Notes: generated from the sequence alone by a model not told the origin. A stretch of 21,997 nucleotides of DNA from UBA6164 sp964344155 (GCA_964344155.1 CAYFMG010000018.1:1-21997), one strand, 5' to 3'; positions 1 through 8,640 are shown, counted from the first letter of the stretch. Numbers and translations: made by a program.

Positions 1-344
1 GCTATTTGTCCAAAGTCTCATTGTGTCCATACTGTTGATCCACTATATGTGATTGTTGTTGTCCCATCTGGATCTGGGTATTTTGCTGCTTCTATTTGAA
101 ACAGTTCTAGTCATGTCTTCATTCTACTCATATCTGAGATTCTTACCGAGTCTCTTGATGTCTTTGTGTAGTTTTGCATACTTATAAATGCGATAGTTCC
201 CAAGATAATCAGGATACTTATCACAACTATTAATTCTACTAATGTAAATCATACTTTTGTTCCTTGTTTGTAGCTTCCTTCCTTTAGATTTAAGTACCCT
301 AAAGGGCATAAAGTACAGGAATTCAAGGATGGGTTATTTCTCAT
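1..344 (-). CDS. Prepilin-like modular surface protein, copy A (N-terminal part; 3' end lies off the left edge)
   Basis: With TGA as Gly, an open frame runs from ATG at 344 to the window edge. It starts MRNNPSLNSC and reaches a class III prepilin motif, V-G-F-T-L-V-E, with the cleavage-site glycine (a TGA) at residue 32, Phe33 as +1 and Glu37 as +5. A hydrophobic helix follows (IVVISILIILGTIAFIS, from about residue 39). The mature part (NYTKTSRDSVRISDMSRMKT) is the start of a type IV pilin/pseudopilin rod. Such proteins are processed by PilD-type peptidases and sit in the inner membrane or a pilus. The DNA at 70-180 matches copy B at 11734-11844 in 109 of 111 bases. The leader is about 24 residues longer than in copy B, so an internal start is possible. 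What lies at the C-terminus cannot be seen; by analogy with copies B and C it is probably a large variable domain. Confidence 0.8.
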
Positions 345-383
345 AATAATATTTTTAAGTTTTAAAATAATTTTTATTCCCAC

Positions 384-433
384 AAAAAAACAGATATTTA
401 TCTATGATTTTTTAATCACAAATAAATACCTGT
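384..433 (-). terminator. Strong minus-strand terminator or attenuator upstream of copy A
   Basis: Read on the minus strand, a 12-bp outer stem (422-433 with 390-401, one G-U pair) encloses a second short stem (GUGAUU with AAUCAU) and is followed by seven U (384-390). It lies between the nhaD terminator and the copy A start, where no clear gene is present. It could end a short RNA begun near 500, or attenuate the copy A transcript, whose start is only 40 bp further on. A 27-codon reading frame (485 to 402, starting METANSQHNV) ends inside the hairpin; I do not trust it as a gene. The rest of 345-640 is AT-rich with nothing else I recognise. Confidence 0.6.
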
Positions 434-578
434 CTTCTTCTTTAAGGCAGTATACTACATTATGTTGGCTGTTGGCTGTTTCCATATTTATACTAAATAT
501 AAAGTATTATATATACATAAAATATGTTAATTTTTTTGATTGCTATGTCAAATCTTTTTTTGAGTTTTTTTAAAACAA

Positions 579-608
579 AAATAGAAACACTTTAAAGTGT
601 TTCTATTT
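579..608 (-). terminator. Terminator of nhaD
   Basis: A perfect 15-bp inverted repeat (579-593 with 594-608; core AGAAACACTTT) lies 33 bp past the nhaD stop codon. On the minus strand it is followed by a U-rich stretch. Confidence 0.7.
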
Positions 609-640
609 ACTTATTATTCTAAAATTTTATTAAAGAGTTT

Positions 641-1927
641 TTAAAAGTAATAAAACTGAATGTAAAATACTAGTATAGAAACAATATATCAAATAAGTAT
701 TATTGGGAAAAATTTCATGTGACTATGAAAAGTATAAATTCATCTCAATCTTCACATTACTCAGATTCAAGCAGCACTTCAAAAACTAATTAAAGATCAC
801 CCTATTCATACAGCTAAAGTTAAAAGTAACCATCAATCAGTTCACATATCCACACTACTCTTTAATATACTACTCATAACAGGTACATTACCTACTATAG
901 AAGCAAATATTCATATAAAAGAGTTAGCTATAAAATCTCACATTAGTTCATAAAAGTTTGTTATATATGCTAAATATCATAAAAAACTAAGAGCTCAAAC
1001 AGCTGATAGGATACCAAAGAAAAATAACAAAGTATCTATCTCTACACTTCTCATCTTTTCATATATATATGAATGATGAAGACCTCCCTTTTTACTAAGT
1101 CTATAAGTATAAACTTTTAATAAAGATAATCAAAACATCATACCCCACATAGCTGGAATATGAAACATTTGATGTCATATAACTGCCATGAATATAGTAA
1201 ATAATCATAGTAATATAATTCTTTTTGTTCCTCTTTTGCACTTAACTTTTTCTAAAGTTTTTACTTTTTTAGGATGTCATTTAGGTATAAATCTAGAAAG
1301 GAGATACGCTGTAACTACCCAACCTATAAAAGCTGAAGGAAATAAATATAAAAAATCTACAAAACCTCCTTTTCATGATGTCCATGCCATAAGTGTTGTA
1401 ATATCCCCAAAAGGACTCCATGCTCATCATGCATTTGCAGCAACTATAATATTTATAGCTGTAGGTAATAAAAACTTTTTATCAGTTGAAATCGTGCTTA
1501 TAACAGTTACCAAGATTAATGCTGTTGTCAGATTATCAACAAGTGGTGACAGGAAAAAAGCAAGTAATCATATAAACCAAAAAAGCTGTTTAAAGTTGTG
1601 TCATTTTGATATTAATTTGTTTTTTAAAACTTCAAAAGCTCATCTTTCTACTAATACCTCTATATAAGTCATAGCTACAAATAGAAAGAAAAAGATCTCA
1701 ACTACCTCAAGTATAACTGACTCAATCTCTCCATGTAGTAAACTTAAATCATGACCATTTATCACAAAATAGAATCATACTATAATAAACATCACCGTTC
1801 ATATAAAAAGTGCCGGTATTGATTTATTTAAATTATTTTTAGCTTCTGTTATTATAAAATAATATCATATAATAAATACGATAAGTGATAATATTCAAGC
1901 CCATGTTCATGTAAAATCTAAATGCAT
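641..1927 (-). CDS. nhaD: Na+/H+ antiporter, NhaD family
   Basis: 428 residues from ATG 1927 to TAA 641-643, read with TGA as Gly. This is a multi-pass inner-membrane protein of the ion-transporter superfamily that expels Na+ (or Li+) in exchange for protons. Recognised by the NhaD signatures: EIFFFLFVAMTYIEVL in the first third, SPLVDNLTTALILV (conserved Asp-Asn-Leu-Thr-Thr), and NAGGAWSPFGDITTLMAW, in which both glycines are consecutive TGA codons. Later helices contain GNVPVMSSILKSS. The length agrees with the family (about 410-480). It is transcribed away from frr and lies alone, with its own terminator downstream. A 34-bp near-perfect palindrome directly abuts the start codon and covers a TATAAT box, which suggests control of this gene. 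The family is certain; the preferred ion is not visible. Confidence 0.93.
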
Positions 1928-1961
1928 AAGATATAGTTAATAAATTTATTAATTATATCTT
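1928..1961 (-). promoter_or_regulatory. 34-bp palindrome over the nhaD promoter
   Basis: Positions 1928-1944 pair with 1945-1961 with one G/T exception. On the minus strand the repeat ends exactly before the nhaD ATG and includes TATAAT (1957 down to 1952), a plausible -10 box. It may be a repressor operator, or, if transcribed, a 17-bp hairpin against the start codon. No good -35 was found. Confidence 0.5.
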
Positions 1962-1989
1962 ATCATTTTTTTGTTTTTAAAGCAAAAAT

Positions 1990-2017
1990 TTGATTTTTTT
2001 TAAACAAGTTATATAAT
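1990..2017 (+). promoter_or_regulatory. Promoter of frr
   Basis: TTGATT (1990-1995), a 16-bp spacer and TATAAT (2012-2017), placed 33 bp before the frr start. Matches the sigma-70 pattern. Confidence 0.55.
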
Positions 2018-2050
2018 CAGTTTCAAGTTTTTATTATTAAGTTAAAAATT

Positions 2051-2596
2051 ATGTTAACAAAAGCAAAAGAAGGTATAGAAAAAGCCTTACATCACTTAGA
2101 TGTAGAATACTCTAAATTACAGCTTGGTAGAGCTAATCCTGTAATGGTTGAATGAATAATGGTTGATCAATATGGATCTATGCAACCTCTGCAAAATATG
2201 GCAGCAGTTACAAACCTAGATTCTCAAACTCTTTCTATAAAACCATGGGATAAAACTGTACTACATGCAATAGCTAAAGCTATAACTGATTCAGGTTTAG
2301 GATTAAACCCTCAAACTATGGCTGACTCTATTTTAATAAAAGTACCACCTCTAACAGAAGAAAGAAGAAGAGAAATCTCAAAAGTTGCAAAGTCTATGGC
2401 TGAAGATGCTAAAGTATGAATAAGAAATGCTAGAGCTGAATCAATGAAAACAATTAAAAAATCTGAAGACGAAAAAGAAATATCTGAAGATGAAAGAAAA
2501 GATTTAGAAAATGATTTGCAAAAACTTATAGATGATGCTAACAAAAAAGTGGAAGAACATTATAAACATAAAGATGCAGATATAATGAAAGTTTAA
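2051..2596 (+). CDS. frr: Ribosome recycling factor
   Basis: 181 residues, ATG 2051 to TAA 2594-2596, with one TGA glycine near residue 36 (VEGIMVDQYGS) and another near residue 123 (DAKVGIRNARAE). RRF works with EF-G to split the 70S ribosome after termination and frees mRNA and tRNA. Visible family marks: the N-terminal helix ending in LQLGRANPVMVEGI, the central domain II stretch KPWDKTVLHAIAKAI, and the C-terminal helical stretch LTEERRREISKVAK with VGIRNARAES. The length is normal (about 185). It is followed after 78 bp by rpmG, which has its own promoter. A good -10/-35 pair lies upstream. No clear Shine-Dalgarno sequence is visible. Confidence 0.95.
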
Positions 2597-2604
2597 ATAA
2601 AAAT

Positions 2605-2632
2605 TTGCAAAACAATTTTTTTTTAATATAAT
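2605..2632 (+). promoter_or_regulatory. Promoter of rpmG
   Basis: TTGCAA (2605-2610), a 16-bp spacer and TATAAT (2627-2632), about 42 bp before the rpmG start. Confidence 0.6.
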
Positions 2633-2674
2633 CCCCGAGTAAAAAATATTTTATATATAATAATTAAGTAAAAG

Positions 2675-2857
2675 ATGGCTAAAGGTAAAAGAACTTATGT
2701 TGCTTTCTATTCTACTGAAACTGGAAATATGGTACACACTACTAATATCCAAAAAAAGAATTTCGAAGCTGGAAAAAAAGGTCCTGCTTTAAGAAAATAC
2801 AACAAAGTTACAAGAAAACACGAAGTGTTAAAAATGAAAGAAATAAAAAAAGGTTAA
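2675..2857 (+). CDS. rpmG: 50S ribosomal protein L33
   Basis: 60 residues, starting MAKGKRTYVAFYSTETGNMV. A small basic protein of the large ribosomal subunit near the E site. The family pattern is the beta-strand followed by VHTTNIQKKNFEAG, the lysine-rich loop, and the ALRKYNKVTRKHEVLK strand (compare LKKYCPRCRKHTLHRE in other L33). The cysteines of zinc-binding L33 forms are absent, so this is a Cys-free (C-minus) type. The glycines here are all GGN, with no TGA. The TAA stop lies inside the terminator hairpin that follows. Confidence 0.9.
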   Translation: MAKGKRTYVAFYSTETGNMVHTTNIQKKNFEAGKKGPALRKYNKVTRKHEVLKMKEIKKG

Positions 2858-2878
2858 TCAAATGATTAACCTTTTTTT
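2845..2878 (+). terminator. Terminator of rpmG, overlapping its stop codon
   Basis: Inverted repeat AAAAAAAGGTTAATCA / TGATTAACCTTTTTTT followed by more T. It is symmetrical enough to work for convergent yebC as well. Confidence 0.8.
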
Positions 2879-2888
2879 ATTTTTATTT

Positions 2889-2922
2889 CCCCCTCCTTAC
2901 TAAGGAGGGGGTTAGGGGGTGG
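2889..2922. repeat. GC-rich palindromic repeat, copy 1
   Basis: CCCCCTCCTTACTAAGGAGG followed by GGGTTAGGGGGTGG. It is strikingly GC-rich against the AT-rich surroundings and lies between the convergent rpmG and yebC genes. The same unit occurs at 3735-3769 and, inverted, at 17782-17812. Elements of this form (palindrome plus TTAGGGGTGAG tail) occur in other bacteria. Confidence 0.85.
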
Positions 2923-2923
2923 T

Positions 2924-3694
2924 CTATGATTTAAAACTATGTTTTTCTATATACTCTTCTACTTCTTTATCTAACTCTTCAGATATTGCTTCATTTGAAG
3001 AAACTAGACTTACATCCTCATCTTCTTCAAAAGCTTCTAACATTTTTTTAAATTTCAAAACCTTATCAAAATCTGTAATCTCAGTATCATTATCTGGAAC
3101 AAAATCAAGTTTTGATTCCATTATTTCTATCCCCTTTTCTTCTAAAGTTTTTTCCACAGACATATAATCTTCTACACTTGTAATTATTTTTATATAATTA
3201 TCTTCTTTTATAATATCCTCAGCATTTGTTTCAAAAACTATTTCTTCAACATTATCATAGTCATGTTTAGTTGGATCTACAAATATAACTCATTTTCTAT
3301 GAAACATCCATGATACAGCTCAGCTTTCCCCTATATTTCATCAGTATTTTGTAAAAATATGTCTTATATTCGAAACTGTTCTATTTTTATTATCTGTTAA
3401 TGTAGAAACCATAATAGCTACTCCTCCTGGAGCATATCATTCATAAACTACTTCTACTATCTGAGCAGCTGACTTATCCTCACCTGTTCATTTTTTTATT
3501 GCTCTATCTATGTTATCATTTGGCACTCATTCTTTTTTAGCTTTGTATATTGCTGCAGCCAAAGCTGGATTTCAATCTGGATCTCATCATTTCCCAGCTG
3601 CTATTGCTATTAATTTTGCATGTACTGAAAATACTTTTCATTTAGCTGCATTAACTGCATCTCTCCTTTTTGCTACTACTGGTCATCTTCACAT
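2924..3694 (-). CDS. yebC: YebC/PmpR family transcriptional regulator or translation factor
   Basis: 256 residues, ATG 3694 to TAG 2924-2926. The second codon is TGA, so the start reads M-G-R-G. The YebC fold is shown by the basic N-terminus, KGKVFSVHAKLIAIAAGKGG, DPDGNPALAAAIYKAKKEGV, PNDNIDRAIKKGTGE, then YEGYAPGGVAIMVSTLTDNK NRTV and SGAVSWMFHRKGVIFV, in the order known for this family. The C-terminal third is very acidic (EAFEEDEDVS). Family members are described as DNA-binding regulators (PmpR) and, more recently, as ribosome-associated factors that help with proline-rich stretches; which applies here is not visible. It lies 75 bp downstream of the U32 gene, with a palindromic repeat between them. 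Confidence 0.93.
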
Positions 3695-3734
3695 AATTTT
3701 ATTTTTTTAAATATTAAATTACTTTATTCTATTT

Positions 3735-3769
3735 CCCCTCTCTTAAGTAAGAGAGGGGTTAGGGGTGAG
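3735..3769. repeat. GC-rich palindromic repeat, copy 2
   Basis: CCCCTCTCTTAAGTAAGAGA then GGGGTTAGGGGTGAG, same orientation as copy 1. It ends exactly before the U32 gene's stop codon, in the gap to yebC. As RNA it would form a strong hairpin and could weaken readthrough into yebC. Confidence 0.85.
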
Positions 3770-5092
3770 TTATGAAAATTCTTTTAACATTTCCCTAAAC
3801 CAAAGTTTATCTTTAAATAAATAAGTTAAATCATAATGAGCCCTTTCTATACTCATAGATCTATCTAGATATTTTTTATCTACTTCTTTTTTTTCTACTA
3901 CATCTGTAATTGTTTGTATTTTTTCGTTGTAGTTTCTTCATCTTGTTGGAAACTTAACAGTATCTATATTTGAAAACTGCGAGAAAAACACGTAAGTATA
4001 TAGGTTTAGATTATCTCATCTTGCATAAAAATTTCATAATTCATAAGCTTTTAGTTTTGCTAATCATCACATTTGTTTTGTTTTTTCAAGCAAATACTTC
4101 ATTCATGACTCTACCGATTTTTCTATTTCTTCCTCTAGTTCTTTGTATTCTGGTTTATTTAAATATTTTAATGCTTTTAAATACACAATTATATTTTTAT
4201 TTCTTTTACTATTAATTGGTTGTAAAGAATCAAAATATAAATCAATTCTAGACTCCCCTTGTTTTACAATTTTTTCTATTTCTTCTTTACTTTCTCACAT
4301 AAGTAACATATTTTCCAAAGTCTCAAATATATCTTTGTAATCATCATCCATCAAATCAATCTTTTGCTCATTTGATAAAGATTCATCCAGTATAAATTCT
4401 TTGAAATCAGCTCTGAACTTCTTTTTTATAACAAGATCATTTACAACTACTGTACATATGTCTTTTGCTCAGTACTTATGTTCAGCAAAACATAGTCAGT
4501 TGTTATATCTACAAAAATCTCATTCACCAAAAACTTCAAACAAAGTATCAGGAAACTCTGTAACCAAAGATTCTATTTCTTTCAAAGTTAACTCTCTTGA
4601 TAAAATAATCTTGTTTATCTTGTAGTTCTCAAGCAAAAACCTGATAGCTTCTTTGTTATATACAGCCATTATTGTTGATATATTTATTTTTCAGCTATAA
4701 TTTATTTCTTTTAGGTATTCTAAAATACTTATATTTCAACATATTATTCAATCAACTCACACTTCCCTAAACTCCTCCACCATTTGTTTTATAAGAGGAA
4801 ATGTTTCATCAGTATAATACCAAGCATTAAGATTTATAAATACTTCTATATTATATTTATGAGCCTCTATTACTATTTGTTTTAAAACTTCTAGGTCTGT
4901 TATTTGCTCATGTTCTGCAAATCTACCATTTGGACTAACCTCAAAACCAAATTTTTCATGCCAATAAGCAGGGTTATAACCCGTAAAAAACTCAGTTGCT
5001 CATCACTCAACTAAGCTTTTTATATATTTTCATACATCTTTTGCATGTTTTCATTTGGTATTAAAACCTAATCATACTATTTTTTTAAACAT
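3770..5092 (-). CDS. Peptidase U32 family protein
   Basis: 440 residues, ATG 5092 to TAA 3770-3772. The N-terminal half looks like the TIM-barrel-like U32 fold: alternating helices and strands, LVEGGATEFFTGYN, IEVFINLNAWYYTDE, GVDGIICGNISILEYLKE, then INISTIMAVYNKEAIRFL and the signature region NKIILSRELTLKEIESL. LFEVFGEGDFCRYNNGLCF follows, where other U32 proteins have a HGxxCxxxSGxCxL-like motif; two cysteines are kept. U32 proteins are annotated as collagenase-like proteases, but characterised relatives (TrhP, RlhA, UbiU/UbiV) modify RNA or quinones, often with Fe-S clusters. The substrate here is unknown. The C-terminal 180 residues are charged and helical, and I do not recognise them. 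It starts 15 bp after serS, so it is probably in the same operon. Confidence 0.72.
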
Positions 5093-5107
5093 AAAATCAG
5101 CTATTAA

Positions 5108-6367
5108 TTATATTTCAGTTTTTCATCACATAAAAGGAACTAATACCTCTGGAATTTTAACATTTCCTTCTTTTGTTTGATAGTTCTCTATTATAGCAAT
5201 CATACATCTACTCATAGCAATAACTGTACCATTAAGAGTATGTGCAAATCTGCTTTTTCATTCACTATCTTTATATTTTATAGCTAATCTTCTTGATTGA
5301 TATTCTCATACATTTGAACAACTTGTTACTTCTCTGTATTTTCATTGTGTTGGAATCCATGCTTCTAGGTCATATTTTTTCATTGCTGGATTACCTAAAT
5401 CTCAACTACATACATTTACTTTTTCATATGGTATTTTTAAACCTTGCCAAATTTCTTCTTCTACTCCTATCATAAAATCATGCATTTTTTGTGATTCTTC
5501 TCCTTTACAAAAGCTAACCATTTCTATTTTATCAAATTGGTGTCATCTTAGTATTCCTCTCATATCCTTACCTGCTGAACCTGCTTCTCTTCTAAAACAA
5601 GAGCTATAAGCAACATACATTTGAGGTTTTTCTAGATCCATAGTTTCTCCTCCATGATATGAAGTAACTGGTACTTCTGATGTCCCTACTAAATGTAGGT
5701 CATCATCATCTGGATTAACTCTATATAGTCCATCTTCTCATGCTGGGAAAAATCCAGTACCAAACATAGCTTTTTCTCTAACTAATACTGGTGGAAGTAT
5801 TGGATTAAATCATTTAGCAATTAGTTTAGTCATTGCATAATTTATAAGTGCGAATTGTAGTAATACTAAATCTCATTTCAAATACCAAAATCTAGCTCAA
5901 CTTACTTCTGATCATTTTTCAGTATCTATCCAGTCTTTTGCTTCTCATATTTCATAGTGAGTCTTTGGTTCAAAATCAAATTTTGTTGGTTCTAAGTATT
6001 TTTCTTCTGCTACGTTATCTTCATCTGTATCTCAAATAGCAGCTGTTTCATCTAGTAAGTTTGGTACTCTGTAATACAAGTCTTTCCAAGCTTCTTCATT
6101 TTGTTTTTGTTCTGTTTCAAGTACTGCTAGTTTTTCTCATAGCTTTTTCATCTCAGCTATTTTTGCTGGTCTATCTTCATTACTCATTGTAGGTATTTCT
6201 TTTGATACCTTGTTTTTTAATGTTCTTAGTTCATCTACTTTTACTATAAGATCTAATTTTTTAGCATCTATTTCTAAAAAAGCATCTAAATCTAGGCTTA
6301 AGTTTCTTTTTTTTATAATATCCTTTACTAATTCTGGATTATTTCTAATTATCTTTATGTCTAACAT
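5108..6367 (-). CDS. serS: Seryl-tRNA synthetase
   Basis: 419 residues, ATG 6367 to TAA 5108-5110. A cytoplasmic class II synthetase that charges tRNA-Ser. The first 100 residues form the tRNA-binding coiled coil (MLDIKIIRNNPELVKDIIKK, then LRTLKNKVSKEIP). The catalytic core shows LPPVLVREKAMFGTGFFPAG, TSEVPVTSYH, motif 2 (CFRREAGSAGKDMRGILRGH QFDKIEM), VTSCSNVGEYQSRRLAIKY and motif 3 (HTLNGTVIAMSRCMIAIIEN). The length is normal. TGA glycines occur throughout. It lies 12 bp after smpB and 15 bp before the U32 gene. Confidence 0.97.
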
Positions 6368-6379
6368 TTTTATAGGGGG

Positions 6380-6847
6380 TTATAAATATTTTTTCATAGC
6401 CTTTTTGGCTTCCATATCCATTGTTCTTTCTTTTAATACTTGCTTCTTTTGATATGCTTTTTTTCATTTAGCAAGTCATACTTTTAGCTTTATTAAACTT
6501 CCTGAGAAATAAAGCTCCAAGGGAATAATTGAGTTTCAGGACTCTTTTGATTTCCCTGACAGATATTCTACTGTTTTTTTATGTAAAAATATTTTTCTTT
6601 CTCTTTCTGTTTCAATGGAGCTTTTATTAGATAAAGCTTTCCATGCTGGTACATGCATTGATTTTATATATAGTTCATTATTTATTACAACAATAAATGC
6701 TCATTTCAAATTAACATGTCAATTTCTAATACTTTTTGTTTCATATCACTTAAGTTCTATTCATGCTTCCCAAGTATCTAAAATCTCATAATCAAAATAA
6801 GCTTTTTTGTTTTTTGTAATCAGGTTATCTATTTTTTTCTTTTTCAT
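6380..6847 (-). CDS. smpB: SsrA-binding protein SmpB
   Basis: 155 residues, ATG 6847 to TAA 6380-6382. SmpB binds tmRNA and delivers it to stalled ribosomes for trans-translation. The OB-fold pattern is plain: NLITKNKKAYFDYEILDTWE, GIELKGYETKSIRNGHVNLK, FIVVINNELYIKSMHVPAW, then LHKKTVEYLSG and the conserved YFSGSLIKLKVGLAKGKKAY with the basic tail QKKQVLKERTMDMEAKKAMK that enters the decoding centre. The length is typical. It begins one base after the stop of the M23-like gene, so the two are translationally close and surely cotranscribed. Confidence 0.96.
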
Positions 6848-6848
6848 G

Positions 6849-8012
6849 TTATCCTTCAAAATAATTTCATTGGTTTTTTAGTATGTATTCTTTTGAATCT
6901 CATTTAAATAACCAATCCCATGTCATATAATCATAAAAACTATATCTCCCTATTTTACTTGTAGTAAAAGGATTTTTACTAATAGAAAAATCTAGATGAT
7001 AGTCTGTATATTTTTTATCTGGTACTCATGTTACTCATACTGTTCATAAGAACTGTCCTTTTTTAACAATGATTCACTCAACTACATTATCAGGTATTTT
7101 ATCTAAATGTCAATAAAAAACTACTTCTCCCTTCATTGTTTTTAACCAAACTTGGTTTCCTCTCAATATATCTAGGTTTCTTCTTTTTTGTTCTTCAGAT
7201 AAATTTCAATATTTTAATTTATCAAAATCTGCCCATCTCCAGTTATTAACAACTCTAACTATTATCCCATCATCAAGTGACACTACTTTTTCTCAAAGTG
7301 GTGTATCTATATCCCAAGAGTGATGTATTCAATCTGTATATTGACTTCTATATGGTCTTTTTGCATTTGGTATTTTATCATTTCTTGTTGGTAGTTTGTA
7401 TCAACTTACTGGCACCATATATTTTTCATCTCTTGCTCTTATTATATTGTCTATAGTTTGTTTAAAATATTGAGTTTCTTTTAATACTTTATTCTTTTTT
7501 AGAAAAACTGTATAATCTTTTTCTATGTTTCTATTATACACTCTATACTTAGAATAGTTTTCAATTTTTTTATTTAAGGCATTTTTTAGTCTTACTAGAT
7601 GTTTTGTATTTATATCAAGAAATACTGATAATAATCTGTATTCACTTATAAAATTTAACTTTAAATCTAGTTTTATTTTATTTCTATAGTCTGTAAGAGT
7701 AAAATTTTTATCACTACATTTTTCTAGAAAGCTTAATTTGAATTCATGGTATGGTCACTCTATATGGCTATATTTTGTTTTTATATTACAGCTTGTGTGT
7801 ATTTTGTAATTAGATAGGTTTTGGTTTGATTTAAATAGTAGTTTTATAGTACTTAATTCTTCAGAATTTAGGTATATGTTACGAGAGTTTTGTTGTAATA
7901 GTTTTATAGAATTATCAACTGCTCATACTCCAGAAAAAACTAAAGAATAACCAAAGGCTATACTAAATATTAAAATTCAAAATATAGATGTTATGATTGA
8001 TTTTTTATTCAT
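6849..8012 (-). CDS. Membrane-anchored M23 (LytM-like) peptidase domain protein
   Basis: 387 residues, ATG 8012 to TAA 6849-6851. One N-terminal membrane segment or signal anchor (SIITSIFGILIFSIAFGYSL, residues 5-24) points to an extracytoplasmic location. About 190 residues of charged, largely helical sequence with no recognised domain follow. The C-terminal third is an M23/LytM fold: DGIHHSWDIDTPLGEKVVSL (HxxxD zinc pair), DDGIIVRVVNN, VVFYGHLDKIPDNVVEG, IIVKKGQFLGTVGVTG, and a final YHLDFSI strand. Active members have H-x-H in that last strand; here it reads H-L-D, so the third zinc ligand would be Asp or missing. It could be an altered endopeptidase or an inactive scaffold for cell-wall hydrolysis. 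It heads the operon with smpB, serS and the U32 gene. Confidence 0.75.
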
Positions 8013-8043
8013 TTGTTTTAATTTGTTTTTTTAAGGTACTAAT

Positions 8044-8071
8044 ATTATAGAGTTTTTTATTTTTTTTCAAG
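8044..8071 (-). promoter_or_regulatory. Promoter of the M23-smpB-serS operon
   Basis: On the minus strand CTTGAA (8071-8066), 16 bp, TATAAT (8049-8044), 31 bp before the ATG at 8012. Confidence 0.5.
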
Positions 8072-8092
8072 AGTTTTTTGTATAAAAAAACA

Positions 8093-8122
8093 AAAAAATT
8101 GAAATATATATTTCAATTTTTT
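8093..8122 (-). terminator. Terminator of hicBA
   Basis: A perfect 30-bp palindrome (AAAAAATTGAAATAT and its complement) touches the hicA stop codon. On the minus strand U follows. Confidence 0.75.
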
Positions 8123-8345
8123 ATTTAATATTACTCCAATCATCCACAGATATTTTTGCTTGTTTTAATATTCTTGATAATAATCATACTCAAATATCTT
8201 GATTTGAATGTTTATTTGGTATTGTTAGGTCTAAGTCTCATTTAGACATAAATAGATGTTTTCATCATGAATATGGTCATTCAAAACCCCGCTTTCTTAA
8301 TTTTTTTATAAAATTTAGATGACTTATAGGTTTTAATTTTCACAT
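8121..8345 (-). CDS. hicA: HicA-type mRNA interferase toxin
   Basis: 74 residues, ATG 8345 to TAA 8121-8123. The start reads ATG TGA AAA, so codon 2 is glycine under code 25 and a stop under the standard code. HicA toxins are small double-stranded-RNA-binding-fold ribonucleases that cut mRNA and block translation. The pattern is clear: KPISHLNFIKKLRKRGFEG, PYSGGKHLFMSKGDLDLTIP with the expected catalytic histidine at residue 30, then NKHSNQDIGVGLLSRILKQA with its C-terminal helix. The length is usual. It overlaps the end of hicB by 13 bp, so the two are translationally coupled, antitoxin first. Confidence 0.9.
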
Positions 8346-8578
8346 ATCAATTCATTTATATTATAATTTTCTACTTTTGGTACAAAGGTATTTTTTCTAA
8401 TTTTTAATATTAGCCATTCTTCTAAAACTTCTTGTAATTCTTTCTTACATTCATCTAAGTTGGTTCAATTTGCCCAAACTCAATCAAAACCAGGAATTTC
8501 TCAATAAATTCCTTCATCACTTTCTAACAATTCATACTTAGCCTTACTCATGGCTAGGTTTATAAATTCTGTTAACAT
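8333..8578 (-). CDS. hicB: HicB-type antitoxin
   Basis: 81 residues, ATG 8578 to TAA 8333-8335. The N-terminal partial-RNase-H fold of HicB is visible: AKYELLESDEGIYGEIPGFD, GVWANGTNLDECKKELQEVL and EEWLILKIRKN. It would bind and neutralise HicA. Classical HicB proteins carry a C-terminal HTH or ribbon-helix-helix DNA-binding domain; this one ends after about 25 more residues (VPKVENYNINELICEN), so self-repression may be absent or rely on another factor. It has its own promoter and overlaps hicA. Confidence 0.83.
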
Positions 8579-8607
8579 TTTGTATATTTAATTATTAATT
8601 GTTATAT

Positions 8608-8635
8608 ATTATATTTATTTACTTAATTTTTGCAA
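8608..8635 (-). promoter_or_regulatory. Promoter of hicBA
   Basis: Minus-strand TTGCAA (8635-8630), 16-bp spacer, TATAAT (8613-8608), 30 bp before the hicB ATG. The -35 box touches the copy B terminator. Confidence 0.6.
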
Positions 8636-8640
8636 ACACA

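Noticed and set aside
402..485. 27-codon minus-strand frame (METANSQHNV...) as a gene
   Set aside because: Its stop lies inside a terminator hairpin, it has no family resemblance, and length alone gives no support.
1188..1667. A 159-codon plus-strand open frame
   Set aside because: It is antisense to nhaD, whose minus-strand frame is complete and has clear family motifs; the plus frame shows no recognisable protein.
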